Under the pieces are notes generated by a model, which made no database searches, was not told where the DNA came from, and was given only the letters and a program-made list of their open reading frames with translations. 64,000 bases of DNA from Virgibacillus halodenitrificans JCM 12304 (lineage in GTDB: Bacteria; Bacillota; Bacilli; Bacillales; Amphibacillaceae), in assembly GCF_001310895.1 (NCBI RefSeq), contig NZ_BAZS01000004.1, positions 1 to 64,000 of the forward strand, read 5' to 3'. The position numbers and the translations under genes were made by a program. Below, piece by piece: positions 52,207 to 63,239 of the stretch (its first letter is position 1; each line of letters starts with the position of its first letter).

Positions 52207-54180
52207 ATGCAAGACCTAAAAAAGAAGCCAACATTTCGGAGCCATTTATGGGTGATTTATTTATTATCCATTCTCCTGTTATTTGGGATTTGGTATTTTC
52301 AATGGATTCTTGGCTTGATTATGACCCTGTTGCTTGCTGCTTCTTTCTACTACAGTATAAGGTCAGAAATTATTTTACAAAATGAAGCAGAAAAATATAT
52401 AACCACTTTATCTCATCGGATAAAAAAGGTGGGGGAAGAGGCATTGCTGGAAATGCCTTTTGGTATCGTTCTGTATAATGAGGATTATAAGGTGGAATGG
52501 ACCAATCCATATATGAATCAATTTGCCGAGGACGATACATTAGTTGGTAAGTCTCTACATTCCCTTGGGGATGAATTAATTCCGATGATTAAAGAAGACA
52601 AGGAAGAAATATGGTTCGAGCTGGAGGGCTATAAGTTTCAGACAACCGTAAAAAAAGAAGAGCGTTTGCTATACCTTTTTGATCGTACATCCCAGGTAGA
52701 GCTGCAAACACTTTACTATAACGACCAAACAGTGCTTGCAATTATCTTTTTGGATAATTATGAGGAAATCACGCAAAACATGGATGATACGACGAAAAGT
52801 CAGTTGAACTCACAAGTAACTTCAGTGTTAAATGAGTGGTCGAAAAGCTATGGTCTATACTTGAAGAGAACATCTCAGGAGAGATTTCTTGCGGTTGGCT
52901 CAAAGGAAATTTTAAAGAAGCTGGAAAAGGTTAAATTCGATATTTTAGATGAAGTACGTGAATTAAACGGGGAGCAAAACAATCCTGTGACACTAAGTAT
53001 TGGAGTGGGTGCAGGCAATGTAGAGCTACCTGTACTTGGACAATTGGCTCAATCAAGCTTAGATTTAGCACTTGGCCGTGGTGGTGACCAGGTTGCCATC
53101 AAAGATGAAACAGGGAAGGTTCGATTCTACGGTGGTAAAACCAACCCGATGGAAAAACGGACCAGAGTACGTGCGCGTGTTATCTCCCATGCGTTGAAGG
53201 AATTGGTGAAGGTTAGTGATAATGTCATAATTATGGGACATAAATCACCTGATATGGATTCCTTAGGCGCAGCAATTGGGATTTTAAATATCGCTAAAGC
53301 AAATGGCGTAGAGGGCCATATTGTGTTCGATCCGGATGATGTAGATACAGGTGTATACCGATTAGTGGAAGCAATTAAAGAAGATGAAGATGTCTGGCAG
53401 TATTTTATTGATCCAGATCATGCAGAGGCAATTACCGGAAATAGAAGCTTGGTAGTCGTCGTGGATACGCATAAACCTAGTATGGTAGCACATGAACCAT
53501 TGCTCCATCTATCCGAATATAAAGTTGTCATTGACCATCATCGGAGAGCTGAAGAATTTATTGAAAATCCTACCCTTGTTTATATGGAACCATATGCTTC
53601 CTCTGCTTCGGAGTTAATTACAGAGCTATTGGAATACCAGCCGAAAGCATTAAAGTTAAAAATGCTTGAAGCAACGGCTTTATTGGCAGGAATTATTGTC
53701 GATACGAAGAGCTTTACATTGCGTACAGGGTCAAGAACCTTTGATGCAGCCAGTTATTTGCGAGCTAAAGGTGCGGACACTGTATTAGTCCAGCAATTTA
53801 TGAAGGAAGACCTTGATATTTACGTTAAGCGTAGTAAATTGGTGGAACGTTCGGAAGTATATCGTGGACATATAGCTATTTCGAAGGCCGAGGAAGGCCA
53901 GGCTTATGGACCTGTACTAATAGCACAGGCGGCAGATACGCTACTTACCATGAGTGGAATTGATGCTTCATTCGTTATTTCAGAAAGAAAAGATGATAGA
54001 ATAGGAATAAGCGCACGTTCCTTAGGTAACGTGAATGTGCAGGTTATTATGGAAAAAATGAATGGTGGCGGGCATTTGACGAATGCAGCTACTCAAATAG
54101 AAGATACAACTATAGAAGATGCAGCAAATTTATTAAAAGATATACTTGATGAGTATTATGAGGGGAGAGAAACAGAATGA
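52207..54180 (+). CDS. gdpP: Cyclic-di-AMP phosphodiesterase GdpP
   Basis: Membrane-bound c-di-AMP hydrolase, 657 residues. Two N-terminal helices (about 15-55), a PAS-like haem-binding domain (about 85-150) and a degenerate GGDEF domain ([13 protein letters not shown]) are followed by the DHH/DHHA1 module: [31 protein letters not shown] and the closing GGGHLTNAA. It controls potassium and osmolyte homeostasis through c-di-AMP. Its stop overlaps the rplI start (ATGA). Confidence 0.96.
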   Translation: MQDLKKKPTFRSHLWVIYLLSILLLFGIWYFQWILGLIMTLLLAASFYYSIRSEIILQNEAEKYITTLSHRIKKVGEEALLEMPFGIVLYNEDYKVEWTNPYMNQFAEDDTLVGKSLHSLGDELIPMIKEDKEEIWFELEGYKFQTTVKKEERLLYLFDRTSQVELQTLYYNDQTVLAIIFLDNYEEITQNMDDTTKSQLNSQVTSVLNEWSKSYGLYLKRTSQERFLAVGSKEILKKLEKVKFDILDEVRELNGEQNNPVTLSIGVGAGNVELPVLGQLAQSSLDLALGRGGDQVAIKDETGKVRFYGGKTNPMEKRTRVRARVISHALKELVKVSDNVIIMGHKSPDMDSLGAAIGILNIAKANGVEGHIVFDPDDVDTGVYRLVEAIKEDEDVWQYFIDPDHAEAITGNRSLVVVVDTHKPSMVAHEPLLHLSEYKVVIDHHRRAEEFIENPTLVYMEPYASSASELITELLEYQPKALKLKMLEATALLAGIIVDTKSFTLRTGSRTFDAASYLRAKGADTVLVQQFMKEDLDIYVKRSKLVERSEVYRGHIAISKAEEGQAYGPVLIAQAADTLLTMSGIDASFVISERKDDRIGISARSLGNVNVQVIMEKMNGGGHLTNAATQIEDTTIEDAANLLKDILDEYYEGRETE

Positions 54181-54623
54181 AAGTAATTCTATTAAAAGAC
54201 GTGAAGGGCAAAGGAAAAAAAGGGGAAGTAAAGAACGTTTCTGATGGCTATGCACGTAACTACCTTTTAAAAAATAATTTAGCTGAAGAAGCAACAGCTG
54301 GTAATTTGAAAGCATTAGAAGCTCAACAGCGTAAGACAGAGCAGTTGGAACAGGAAGAAAAAGAGGAAGCAATGGATCTGAAAGACACGCTTGCAGATCT
54401 AACTGTTGAATTAAAAGCTAAATCAGGCGATAATGGCCGACTTTTTGGCTCTATTACAAGCAAGCAAATAGCCGAAGCCTTGCAAAAAGAGCATGGACAT
54501 AAAGTTGATAAGCGGAAGATTGAACTGGATGAGCCAATTCGTGCATTGGGGTACACAACAGTACCTGTGAAATTGCATCCAGAGGTTTCCGGCTCTATTA
54601 AAGTTCATGTTTCAGAGAAATAA
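54177..54623 (+). CDS. rplI: 50S ribosomal protein L9
   Basis: 148 residues. The N-terminal domain [36 protein letters not shown], a long connecting helix and a C-terminal domain ending [13 protein letters not shown] give the normal L9 length. It is translationally coupled to gdpP through a 4-base overlap. Confidence 0.98.
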   Translation: MKVILLKDVKGKGKKGEVKNVSDGYARNYLLKNNLAEEATAGNLKALEAQQRKTEQLEQEEKEEAMDLKDTLADLTVELKAKSGDNGRLFGSITSKQIAEALQKEHGHKVDKRKIELDEPIRALGYTTVPVKLHPEVSGSIKVHVSEK

Positions 54624-54675
54624 GGACAACGATTATCTTATTTGCAATTTACGACGTTAGAAAAATTGGGAAGGC

Positions 54676-54703
54676 GGGCTCACTTTTTGGTGAGCCTTCT
54701 TCT
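54676..54703 (+). terminator. Terminator between rplI and dnaC
   Basis: ggctcac / gtgagcc hairpin followed by a T/C-rich run, 20 bases before the dnaC ribosome site. It may be partial, allowing readthrough. Confidence 0.6.
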
Positions 54704-54726
54704 ATCCTCAAGGGAGGGGGCAGCAA

Positions 54727-56100
54727 ATGAGTGAAGTATGGAGTGATCGTACACCACCGCATAATTTGGAAGCAGAGCAATCCATTTTGGGAGCTGTATT
54801 TTTGGATCCGGAGGCATTTTCGACTGCATCGGAATCTTTAATACCGGAAGATTTTTACCGTGCAAGTCATCAGCGGATTTTTTCTGCAATGATGAAGCTT
54901 GCTGATCGTGGTGAACCAATTGATGTTGTTACTGTTACATCCTTTTTGCATAATGCAAAGCAATTAGAAGAGATTGGTGGCGTTTCTTATCTATCTGAGC
55001 TTGCAGAAAGTGTGCCGACAGCTGCCAATATAGGGTACTATTGTAAAATCGTTGAGGAAAAAGCTCTCTTACGGAGACTTATTCGTTCAGCAACAGACAT
55101 TGTTACATCAGGATTTGAGCGGGAAGATGAAGTAGAAGATGTTTTAAATGAAGCAGAGAAGTCCATTCTGGAGGTTTCCGGACGGAAAAATTCCGGAGCA
55201 TTTAAAGCAATTAAAGATGTACTTATAGATGTATATGATAATATTGAACAGCTTCATCACCAAAGTGCCGACGTAACCGGGATCCCTACTGGTTTCCGTG
55301 ATCTGGATAAGATTACTTCCGGTTTCCAGCGAAATGACTTAATTATCGTTGCTGCAAGGCCATCTGTTGGTAAAACGGCATTTGCCTTAAACGTTGCTCA
55401 AAACGTCGCTGTTAATACAGATGAAAATGTAGCGATATTTAGTTTAGAAATGGGAGCTGACCAACTGGTACAACGTATGCTTTGTGCAGAGGGGAATATT
55501 GATGCACAGCGCATGCGTAATGGTCAGCTGCAGGCCGATGACTGGAGTAAGCTTACGATGGCAATGGGAAGTCTATCAAATGCAGGTATTTACATTGATG
55601 ATACACCGGGAATCCGGGTTGCTGATATTCGCTCAAAGTGCCGTCGTTTGAAACAGGAACATGGGCTTGGAATGATTTTAATTGATTATTTACAGCTCAT
55701 CCAAGGTAGTGTTAACTCAAAGGAAAACAGACAGCAGGAAGTATCTGAGATATCACGTTCCCTTAAAGGTCTGGCTCGTGAATTGAATGTGCCATTAATT
55801 GCTTTATCTCAGCTTTCCCGTGGAGTAGAATCACGTCAGGATAAACGTCCGATGATGTCTGACTTACGTGAGTCAGGAAGTATTGAGCAGGATGCGGACA
55901 TTGTAGGATTCTTATATCGTGATGATTATTATGATACAGAATCAGAGAAACAGAATATTATAGAAATCATTATTTCCAAGCAACGTAATGGTCCTGTCGG
56001 TAATGTAGAGCTTGCCTTCGTTAAGGAATACAATAAATTCGTTGACCTGGATCATCGATATTCAGAAAGTGATGTCCCTCCAGCACCAGTGCAAGTATAG
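54727..56100 (+). CDS. dnaC: Replicative DNA helicase (DnaB family; dnaC in Bacillus)
   Basis: Hexameric helicase of the replication fork, 457 residues. The N-terminal domain opens PPHNLEAEQSILGAVFLDP. The RecA-like C-domain has Walker A ARPSVGKTAFALN, Walker B (MILIDYLQLIQG) and the arginine/signature stretch SDLRESGSIEQDADIVGFLYRDDYY. A strong AAGGGAGGGGGC precedes the ATG. Named dnaC in B. subtilis, dnaB elsewhere. No intein. Confidence 0.97.
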   Translation: MSEVWSDRTPPHNLEAEQSILGAVFLDPEAFSTASESLIPEDFYRASHQRIFSAMMKLADRGEPIDVVTVTSFLHNAKQLEEIGGVSYLSELAESVPTAANIGYYCKIVEEKALLRRLIRSATDIVTSGFEREDEVEDVLNEAEKSILEVSGRKNSGAFKAIKDVLIDVYDNIEQLHHQSADVTGIPTGFRDLDKITSGFQRNDLIIVAARPSVGKTAFALNVAQNVAVNTDENVAIFSLEMGADQLVQRMLCAEGNIDAQRMRNGQLQADDWSKLTMAMGSLSNAGIYIDDTPGIRVADIRSKCRRLKQEHGLGMILIDYLQLIQGSVNSKENRQQEVSEISRSLKGLARELNVPLIALSQLSRGVESRQDKRPMMSDLRESGSIEQDADIVGFLYRDDYYDTESEKQNIIEIIISKQRNGPVGNVELAFVKEYNKFVDLDHRYSESDVPPAPVQV

Positions 56101-56102
56101 AT

Positions 56103-56129
56103 AACAGCCTTTTATAGGGCTGTTTTTTT
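56103..56129 (+). terminator. Terminator of dnaC
   Basis: acagcc / ggctgt hairpin with TTTTTTT. Confidence 0.85.
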
Positions 56130-56412
56130 GTGTTTTATTTTTCGGGATCGGGAGCTAGTTCATGAAAAATAAAGTAGCTATTCCTTCAAAGTCAGACACT
56201 ATATAAGGTGCTGGGGATACTTAGGCTCTGCAGCGGATTATTCTCGTCTATTGCGAATAGACACTCTTTACAATGAATAGCCCCTACTTACTGCTAATTA
56301 AAACAACCAATAACATAGCTATAAATCTCTCGCTCCCACTTCCTTTCAACTATCCTATTAACTTACGGTTCTGTAGCTCAGCCAACTGAATAACCATTAA
56401 CCTTCTATTAAT
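56130..56412. other. Gene-free spacer between dnaC and the purA operator
   Basis: No gene seen. Positions 56224-56245 (ctctgcagcggattattctc) look like a very worn inverted unit of the 40-bp repeat, but the match is too weak to call. Confidence 0.3.
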
Positions 56413-56418
56413 CTATGA

Positions 56419-56497
56419 AAATAACCGAACAATAAAATTTTATAGTAACTTATTGTTCGCATTTGGGATTGACGGGGCAAGGAGATACTGGTAAAAT
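56419..56497 (+). promoter_or_regulatory. PurR operator (two inverted PurBoxes) and promoter of purA
   Basis: PurBox 1 aaataaCCGAACAAT (56419-56433) and inverted PurBox 2 ATTGTTCGcattt (56452-56464), 24 bases between the core pentamers. Directly downstream: TTGACG (56469-56474), 17-base spacer, TAAAAT (56492-56497). Confidence 0.85.
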
Positions 56498-56534
56498 AAC
56501 AGTTGTGATTATTAAAACCATATGATTTAGATAA

Positions 56535-57842
<1,308 letters not shown>

Positions 57843-57859
57843 TATAAAATTAACCTAAA

Positions 57860-57897
57860 AAGGGGTTGTCTCTATCTAGTGGAGATGACCTCTTTTT
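57860..57897 (+). terminator. Terminator of purA
   Basis: aggggttgtctc / gagatgacctct hairpin with G-T pairs and a TTTTT run. Confidence 0.75.
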
Positions 57898-57931
57898 GTA
57901 ATTGGTTGAGATCTGTTATGGCGTTTGCGTT

Positions 57932-58311
57932 TATGAAAGACATTGCTGTGGGATTTCACGCGCTCCATGTCCGTCATCGCCCTTATGAAAGACATTGCCG
58001 CATGATTTTGTGCTCGCAATGTCCATCATGCCACTTATGAAAGACCTTGCCGCATGATTTTGTGCTCGCAATGTCCATCATGCCACTTATGAAAGACATT
58101 CCGCTTCGATTTAGCGCGCGCAATGTCCGTCACCCCACTTATGAAAGACATTCCCGCATGATTTCGCGCTCTCAATGTCCGTCATCCCACTTATGAAAGA
58201 CATTCCCGCCCGATTTCACGCGCTTAATGTCCGTCATCGCCGTTATGAAAGACATTCCCCCCGGATTTAGCGCGAGCAATGTCCGTCACCCTACTCATGA
58301 AAGACATCCCC
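57932..58311. repeat. Tandem 52-bp palindromic repeat array, eight units
   Basis: Units start at 57932, 57984, 58036, 58088, 58140, 58192, 58244 and about 58296, an exact 52-bp period (the last unit is cut). Each reads tatgaaagacatt, a variable GC-richer core around gattt and gcgc, then aatgtccgtcatcccact. The gacatt and aatgtc arms are inverted repeats in every unit. It fills the purA-walR spacer. Two neighbouring units are almost identical, a sign of recent duplication. Confidence 0.95.
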
Positions 58312-58457
58312 CAAGCCCCCAACATGAGATAAAACTATATTTTTCCTTTTGCTAATACACGCCAATGAAAGACATTTACCTGAAAGTACGATAAAATAAA
58401 ACTTAGTAATATGTTAAAGTAAGAGTTAGATTGTAATTAATAAAGGATGTGTCGAAG

Positions 58458-59162
58458 ATGGGTCAAAAGATATTAGTTGTAGATGATGAACAACCAATTG
58501 CAGATATATTGAAATTCAACTTAGAAAAAGAAGGTTATGAGGTTGTATTAGCACATGATGGCGATGAGGCAATTGAGGTTGCTGAAGCTGAAAAGCCGGA
58601 TTTAATTTTATTGGATATTATGCTTCCCAATCGTGATGGCAATGAAGTATGCAGGGAAATCCAGAAAACACAGTCCATGCCAATTATTATGCTGACAGCC
58701 AAAGATTCGGAAATTGATAAGGTGCTTGGTCTTGAGTTAGGTGCAGATGATTATGTGACAAAGCCTTTCAGTAACCGGGAGGTAATTGCACGTGTGAAGG
58801 CGAACCTGCGTAGACAGCAAGCTGTTCCGGACGATAAAGTAAAAGCTACAAAGGACATAGAGATCGGGGCGCTTGTTATTCATCCTGATGCATATGTAGT
58901 ATCACGAAATGGGGTTCAGATTGAGCTTACCCATAGAGAATTCGAGCTGCTTCATTATTTAGCAAGACATATGGGACAAGTAATGACGCGTGAGCATCTA
59001 TTGGAAACTGTGTGGGGTTATGATTACTTTGGCGATGTGCGGACTGTTGACGTAACAGTAAGAAGACTTCGCGAAAAAATAGAGGAGAACCCTAGTAACC
59101 CTACGTGGATCGTTACAAGAAGAGGTGTGGGCTATTATTTACGCAATCCTGAGCAGGAGTAA
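58458..59162 (+). CDS. walR: Essential response regulator WalR (YycF)
   Basis: OmpR-type response regulator of the WalRK cell-wall homeostasis system, 234 residues. Receiver domain with phospho-acceptor Asp in [13 protein letters not shown]; winged-helix domain with [13 protein letters not shown] and [15 protein letters not shown]. The ATG at 58458 follows AAAGGATG at proper spacing and matches the B. subtilis start. It heads the walRKHIJ operon. Confidence 0.98.
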   Translation: MGQKILVVDDEQPIADILKFNLEKEGYEVVLAHDGDEAIEVAEAEKPDLILLDIMLPNRDGNEVCREIQKTQSMPIIMLTAKDSEIDKVLGLELGADDYVTKPFSNREVIARVKANLRRQQAVPDDKVKATKDIEIGALVIHPDAYVVSRNGVQIELTHREFELLHYLARHMGQVMTREHLLETVWGYDYFGDVRTVDVTVRRLREKIEENPSNPTWIVTRRGVGYYLRNPEQE

Positions 59163-59168
59163 TTGCTA

Positions 59169-60998
59169 ATGAACAAAGTCGGTTTTTTTCGCTCTATACA
59201 ATTAAAGTTTATAATTATTTATATTTTATTATTACTTGTGGCGATTCAGGTTATTGGATCTTTTTTCACCAATGAATTGGAAGCAGAGCTCCGGGAAAAC
59301 TTCTTTACGTCCATTAACGATCGTGTGCAGCTCTTAAGCTATAATTTGGAGCAAGCATTTAATAGGGAGCGAATGGAGGATGGGGAAGGACCCACATTAC
59401 AGCAAGAGGTTCAAAGCATTATTTCAGATGTTGGGCCAGATGATATTACGAGCCTGCAAGTAATTAATAACCAAAGCCGGATTATTGCTACAAATGATTA
59501 TAGTTCGCAGGGAGATATCGGAAAGAAAACAACGAGAGATATGGTACAGCAAGCATTGGTAACAGATTCTGTGCAGTCAGGGGAAATGTTTGATCAGGCA
59601 ACCAGGCAGCAGGTTTTTGTCCTTGCCCAACCTATTTTAGATAGTGACGGTGTGGCCGTTGGGGTCATTTATTTAAAGGCATCTATGGAAGGTGTAAATG
59701 AACAGCTGCAAAATATTAATGAAATTTTTCTTAAGGGCTCCATCCTTGCAGTAACAGTGTCTGCTTTTATAGGTATATTGGTAGCAAGGACGATTACAAA
59801 ACCGATCATTGAAATGCGGAGACAGGCCCAGACAATGGCTAGAGGCGATTTTACCCAAAAGGTAAATGTGTATGGTCGAGATGAAATTGGTCACCTGGCA
59901 GAAACCTTTAATGATTTGAACAGCCGATTAAAACACTCCTATGCAACGATTGAAGAAGAGCGGCGAAAGCTAAGCTCGGTTCTATCCAATATGTCAGATG
60001 GTGTAATTGCTACAGACAATGTCGGGGCTGTTACGTTAATGAATGAAGCGGCAGGAAGATTAATTGGTCATAATCCGGATGAAATTATTGGAGAAAATCT
60101 GCTGGATATCTTTCAATTAGAAGAGAAGATCGTTGATATAACAGAGCTTCATGACAGTGGATCGATTATTATTGATTTAAGTACAGAGGAACAAGAGTCA
60201 CTAGTACGTGCTAACTTCTCTACAGTGCTGGATGATGAGGACGAGCTTACCGGGTTTATTACCGTAATCAGTGATGTAACAGAGCAAGAGAAAATTGAAC
60301 AGGAACGCCGTGATTTCGTATCCAATGTATCTCATGAGCTGCGTACACCATTAACCACAATGCGAAGTTATATTGAAGCATTGACAGATGGTGCATGGGA
60401 AGATAAGGAAATTGCTCCTAAATTCCTTGGTGTTGCACAAAATGAAACGGAGCGTATGATTCGCATGGTAAATGATCTGTTACAGCTTTCTAAAATGGAT
60501 GCAAAGGAACATCCGTTAAAGAAAGAAAGGACAGAATTCATTAATTATTTTCATGGGATAATTGATCGCTTTGAAATGAACGTACCTGAACATATTTCAC
60601 TAAAACGCGAGCTTCCGAAAGGGAAATTCAATGTTTGGCTCGATCAGGATAAGATGACACAAGTGCTTGATAATATTATATCCAATGCGATTAAATATTC
60701 ACCAGAGGGTGGTAAAATAACACTCCGTGTGGAAAACAGGCGCCATCATATTCTTGTCAGCATCCAGGATGAGGGTATGGGAATTGCTTATGATAAACTT
60801 GAAAAGATTTTTGAACGTTTTTATCGGGCAGATAAGGCCAGAACACGTAAATTGGGTGGTACTGGATTAGGACTTGCCATTGCAAAAGAGCTGGTAGAAG
60901 CACATCACGGTAAAATCTGGGCAAAAAGTAAAGAAGGTAAAGGGACAGCAATCCTCTTTACACTTCCGCTAATGAATCAGAAGCGGAGGGGATTATAA
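59169..60998 (+). CDS. walK: Sensor histidine kinase WalK (YycG)
   Basis: 609 residues. TM1 (about 12-31), an extracellular Cache-like loop, TM2 (about 183-202), HAMP, PAS (about 265-370), then the kinase core: H-box FVSNVSHELRTPLTTMRSY, N-box DNIISNAIKYSPEGG, G-boxes DEGMGIAYDKL and GTGLGLAIAKELVEAHHG. The ATG at 59169 aligns with B. subtilis MNKVGFFRSIQ; a TTG six bases upstream is too near the Shine-Dalgarno. Its stop overlaps walH (TAATG). Confidence 0.97.
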   Translation: MNKVGFFRSIQLKFIIIYILLLLVAIQVIGSFFTNELEAELRENFFTSINDRVQLLSYNLEQAFNRERMEDGEGPTLQQEVQSIISDVGPDDITSLQVINNQSRIIATNDYSSQGDIGKKTTRDMVQQALVTDSVQSGEMFDQATRQQVFVLAQPILDSDGVAVGVIYLKASMEGVNEQLQNINEIFLKGSILAVTVSAFIGILVARTITKPIIEMRRQAQTMARGDFTQKVNVYGRDEIGHLAETFNDLNSRLKHSYATIEEERRKLSSVLSNMSDGVIATDNVGAVTLMNEAAGRLIGHNPDEIIGENLLDIFQLEEKIVDITELHDSGSIIIDLSTEEQESLVRANFSTVLDDEDELTGFITVISDVTEQEKIEQERRDFVSNVSHELRTPLTTMRSYIEALTDGAWEDKEIAPKFLGVAQNETERMIRMVNDLLQLSKMDAKEHPLKKERTEFINYFHGIIDRFEMNVPEHISLKRELPKGKFNVWLDQDKMTQVLDNIISNAIKYSPEGGKITLRVENRRHHILVSIQDEGMGIAYDKLEKIFERFYRADKARTRKLGGTGLGLAIAKELVEAHHGKIWAKSKEGKGTAILFTLPLMNQKRRGL

Positions 60999-62308
60999 TG
61001 AAACTGGAAACAGCTAAGTCATTTGCTCTGGTTGTATTGGTCGGTGTCAGTTTGTTATTAACCTTTGGTTTATGGACATACCAACCCAATCAAACCCCAG
61101 TAGGCGGACCAGATTTGTTGAAGGAAATTGATATTGGTGGGATGAAAGAAACTAAAAAATCTTTAATTGAACCGATAAGTGTTATTTTTCATACAAATGG
61201 GGCACATTTTGGTTATGATGAGCCTGATAAGCGCCAAGGGTTTTACAATGAGCTGCAATCTACGGTTCTCTACGATTTTAGAGCTGGGGAGAAAAAAGGT
61301 GATATTCAACCATATGACATCGAGATGATCTATCCAGATGATCTCCCTATGGAAATTTTGCCGTATTTATTTTCTTTTAAAGACGATATAGAGGAATTTC
61401 CTACATGGTCCTTTGACCGCATGTACTTTACGTTTATAGAAGAATCCTCTTCGTTAAAAATACAATTTATCTCCATTGATAACAGACATAAAGCAACAGC
61501 TGTAATTAATGATTCACAAATCTATAGTAGGCTATGGAAAACGATTGATTCACAAAAGAATCTTACAGAATACCTTGTCTTTAAGGAAGGTAAAAGAGAT
61601 ATCTTTTTTCCAAGCGGAAGCCCTGATGTAAAAAAATGGTCTTTATCTGTAAGTAGTATTCCGGCAACAAAGCTTGTAAATGATTTATTCCTGGATCCAT
61701 CCAGAGTAAGTCGTTCCATTGCATCCTCTATTACGGAGGGAGAAGTATACTTCACGGATGGGGTACGAGAACTCAGTGTGGATCACAATGGTAATAGAAT
61801 GGAGTTCTTTAACCCCATTACATCTCAATATCAGCAGAAGAATCCCTTGGAATTATTAGACAGCAGTATTGAAAAAGTTAACGGACATAAGGGCTGGACA
61901 GAGGAATTTAATTTAATGGATATCGAGCCATCGATAAATAAAATAACATATCAAATGTTTTACAGAGGATATCCGGTCTTCAATAAGTATAATATGGCTT
62001 CCATTAGCCAAGAATTCCGAAATCAAGATCTATACCGTTATCAACGCTCTTTGTTTAAATTAAATAATTCATTAGGAAAAGAATCCGTATATATTTCGTC
62101 AGGTGAAGAAGTATTAAAGGAAATTGAGGGTATGGATAGTCAAAAGAAGCAAAACATTTTGGACATCAAGCTAGGATATGAGCTTAAATATCAAGAAAAT
62201 GACCTTAGTGATTACGTGACGCTCGAGCCCACTTGGTATGTAAACTATAATGGGGCATGGGAGCAAATAAATACCACTGGTAATAACAAAGCGGAAGGAG
62301 GAAGTTAA
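60998..62308 (+). CDS. walH: WalRK regulator WalH (YycH)
   Basis: 436-residue membrane-anchored extracytoplasmic protein that modulates WalK with WalI. One N-terminal helix (about 9-28) is followed by a large outer domain with the YycH features GYDEPDKRQGFYNELQ and ELSVDHNGNRMEFFNP. It is translationally coupled to walK. Confidence 0.93.
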   Translation: MKLETAKSFALVVLVGVSLLLTFGLWTYQPNQTPVGGPDLLKEIDIGGMKETKKSLIEPISVIFHTNGAHFGYDEPDKRQGFYNELQSTVLYDFRAGEKKGDIQPYDIEMIYPDDLPMEILPYLFSFKDDIEEFPTWSFDRMYFTFIEESSSLKIQFISIDNRHKATAVINDSQIYSRLWKTIDSQKNLTEYLVFKEGKRDIFFPSGSPDVKKWSLSVSSIPATKLVNDLFLDPSRVSRSIASSITEGEVYFTDGVRELSVDHNGNRMEFFNPITSQYQQKNPLELLDSSIEKVNGHKGWTEEFNLMDIEPSINKITYQMFYRGYPVFNKYNMASISQEFRNQDLYRYQRSLFKLNNSLGKESVYISSGEEVLKEIEGMDSQKKQNILDIKLGYELKYQENDLSDYVTLEPTWYVNYNGAWEQINTTGNNKAEGGS

Positions 62309-62310
62309 GG

Positions 62311-63239
62311 ATGCAGTGGAATCAAATAAAAACACTATTTATCCTTTGCTTTCTAATTCTGGATGTTTATTTACTAATGCAATTTATGGAAAAGCAGGAA
62401 CGGGCAGATGTTGGTGTGTTGACCAGTCAGGAAGAGACTTCCTTTGAATCTAAGCTGGAACAAGAGGATATTACCATTAGTGATAACGAAGTAGAAATTG
62501 AAAAAGATTCTTATATTTCTGTACTAAGGAGAGAATACAGTGATAAAGAATTAAGCCAACTAGCAGATTTGGATAAACAGGATGTTGAAGTAATTGATAA
62601 AAACTTGATTGTTTCCAAATTTGAAGAGCCGATTGCTATTCCTGATAAAGCACAGTCTGCCGATATTAGTAAACTGGTGAAGAGTCATATTATCCACCCG
62701 GAGGATTTTACGTTTTGGGGGTGGAATAAAGATAGAAATGCATTGCTTTTTTTTCAGGAAAAAGAGAATAGGCCAATTTACTTTAATGAAAACGGCATGC
62801 TCCTTGTTTATTTAAACAAGGATAATGAGATGGAATATTATACCCAGACAATGCTTGGCGAAGCAGAGGAACAAGGGGATTTGCGGACACTTACGAAACC
62901 AATGAAAGCAATTGAAATATTGTATAATGCGAATGAGTATATGCTGAGGATAATATTACCAATACGGAGATTGGTTACCATACAAGGATTCCGTTAGCCA
63001 ATGGCAAGCAAGTGTTTGCGCCAACCTATAAAATAACCGTGAATGACGAACGCAATTATTTTATTAATGCGATTGAGGGACATATTTTCGCAAGTAATGA
63101 CACCGAGTTTATTGGCGATGCCATTCAATCGACGTTAAGTAAGATCAAGAAATTAGAGGATGAGGTAGAATGGAAAGATAGCATTCTACAGCTTTTAAAT
63201 CAAAAATTGCAAGTAGAAGGTAGTAGAGGTGAGGAGTAA
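62311..63239 (+). pseudogene. walI: WalRK regulator WalI (YycI), one frameshift
   Basis: About 309 residues if restored. One N-terminal membrane helix (about 7-23) precedes the YycI domain. The frame is broken at about 62941: after NANEY the sequence shifts, and the conserved continuation (DNITNTEIGYHTRIPLANG, then KQVFAPTYKITVNDERNYFINAIEGHIF) lies in another frame. Adding one T at 62941-62944 (tatatgctgag to tatattgctgag) restores it. The rest is intact and the stop overlaps the walJ ATG, so error or very recent mutation is likely. Confidence 0.88.

Noticed and set aside
56224-56265. Another unit of the 40-bp repeat
   Set aside because: Only about 15-18 scattered matches, too weak to separate from chance.
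57932-58311. CRISPR array with about 28-base repeats
   Set aside because: The parts between the arms are themselves similar from unit to unit, two are nearly identical, and no cas genes are near.
63012-63239. Independent small gene upstream of walJ
   Set aside because: It is the C-terminal end of walI after the frameshift.
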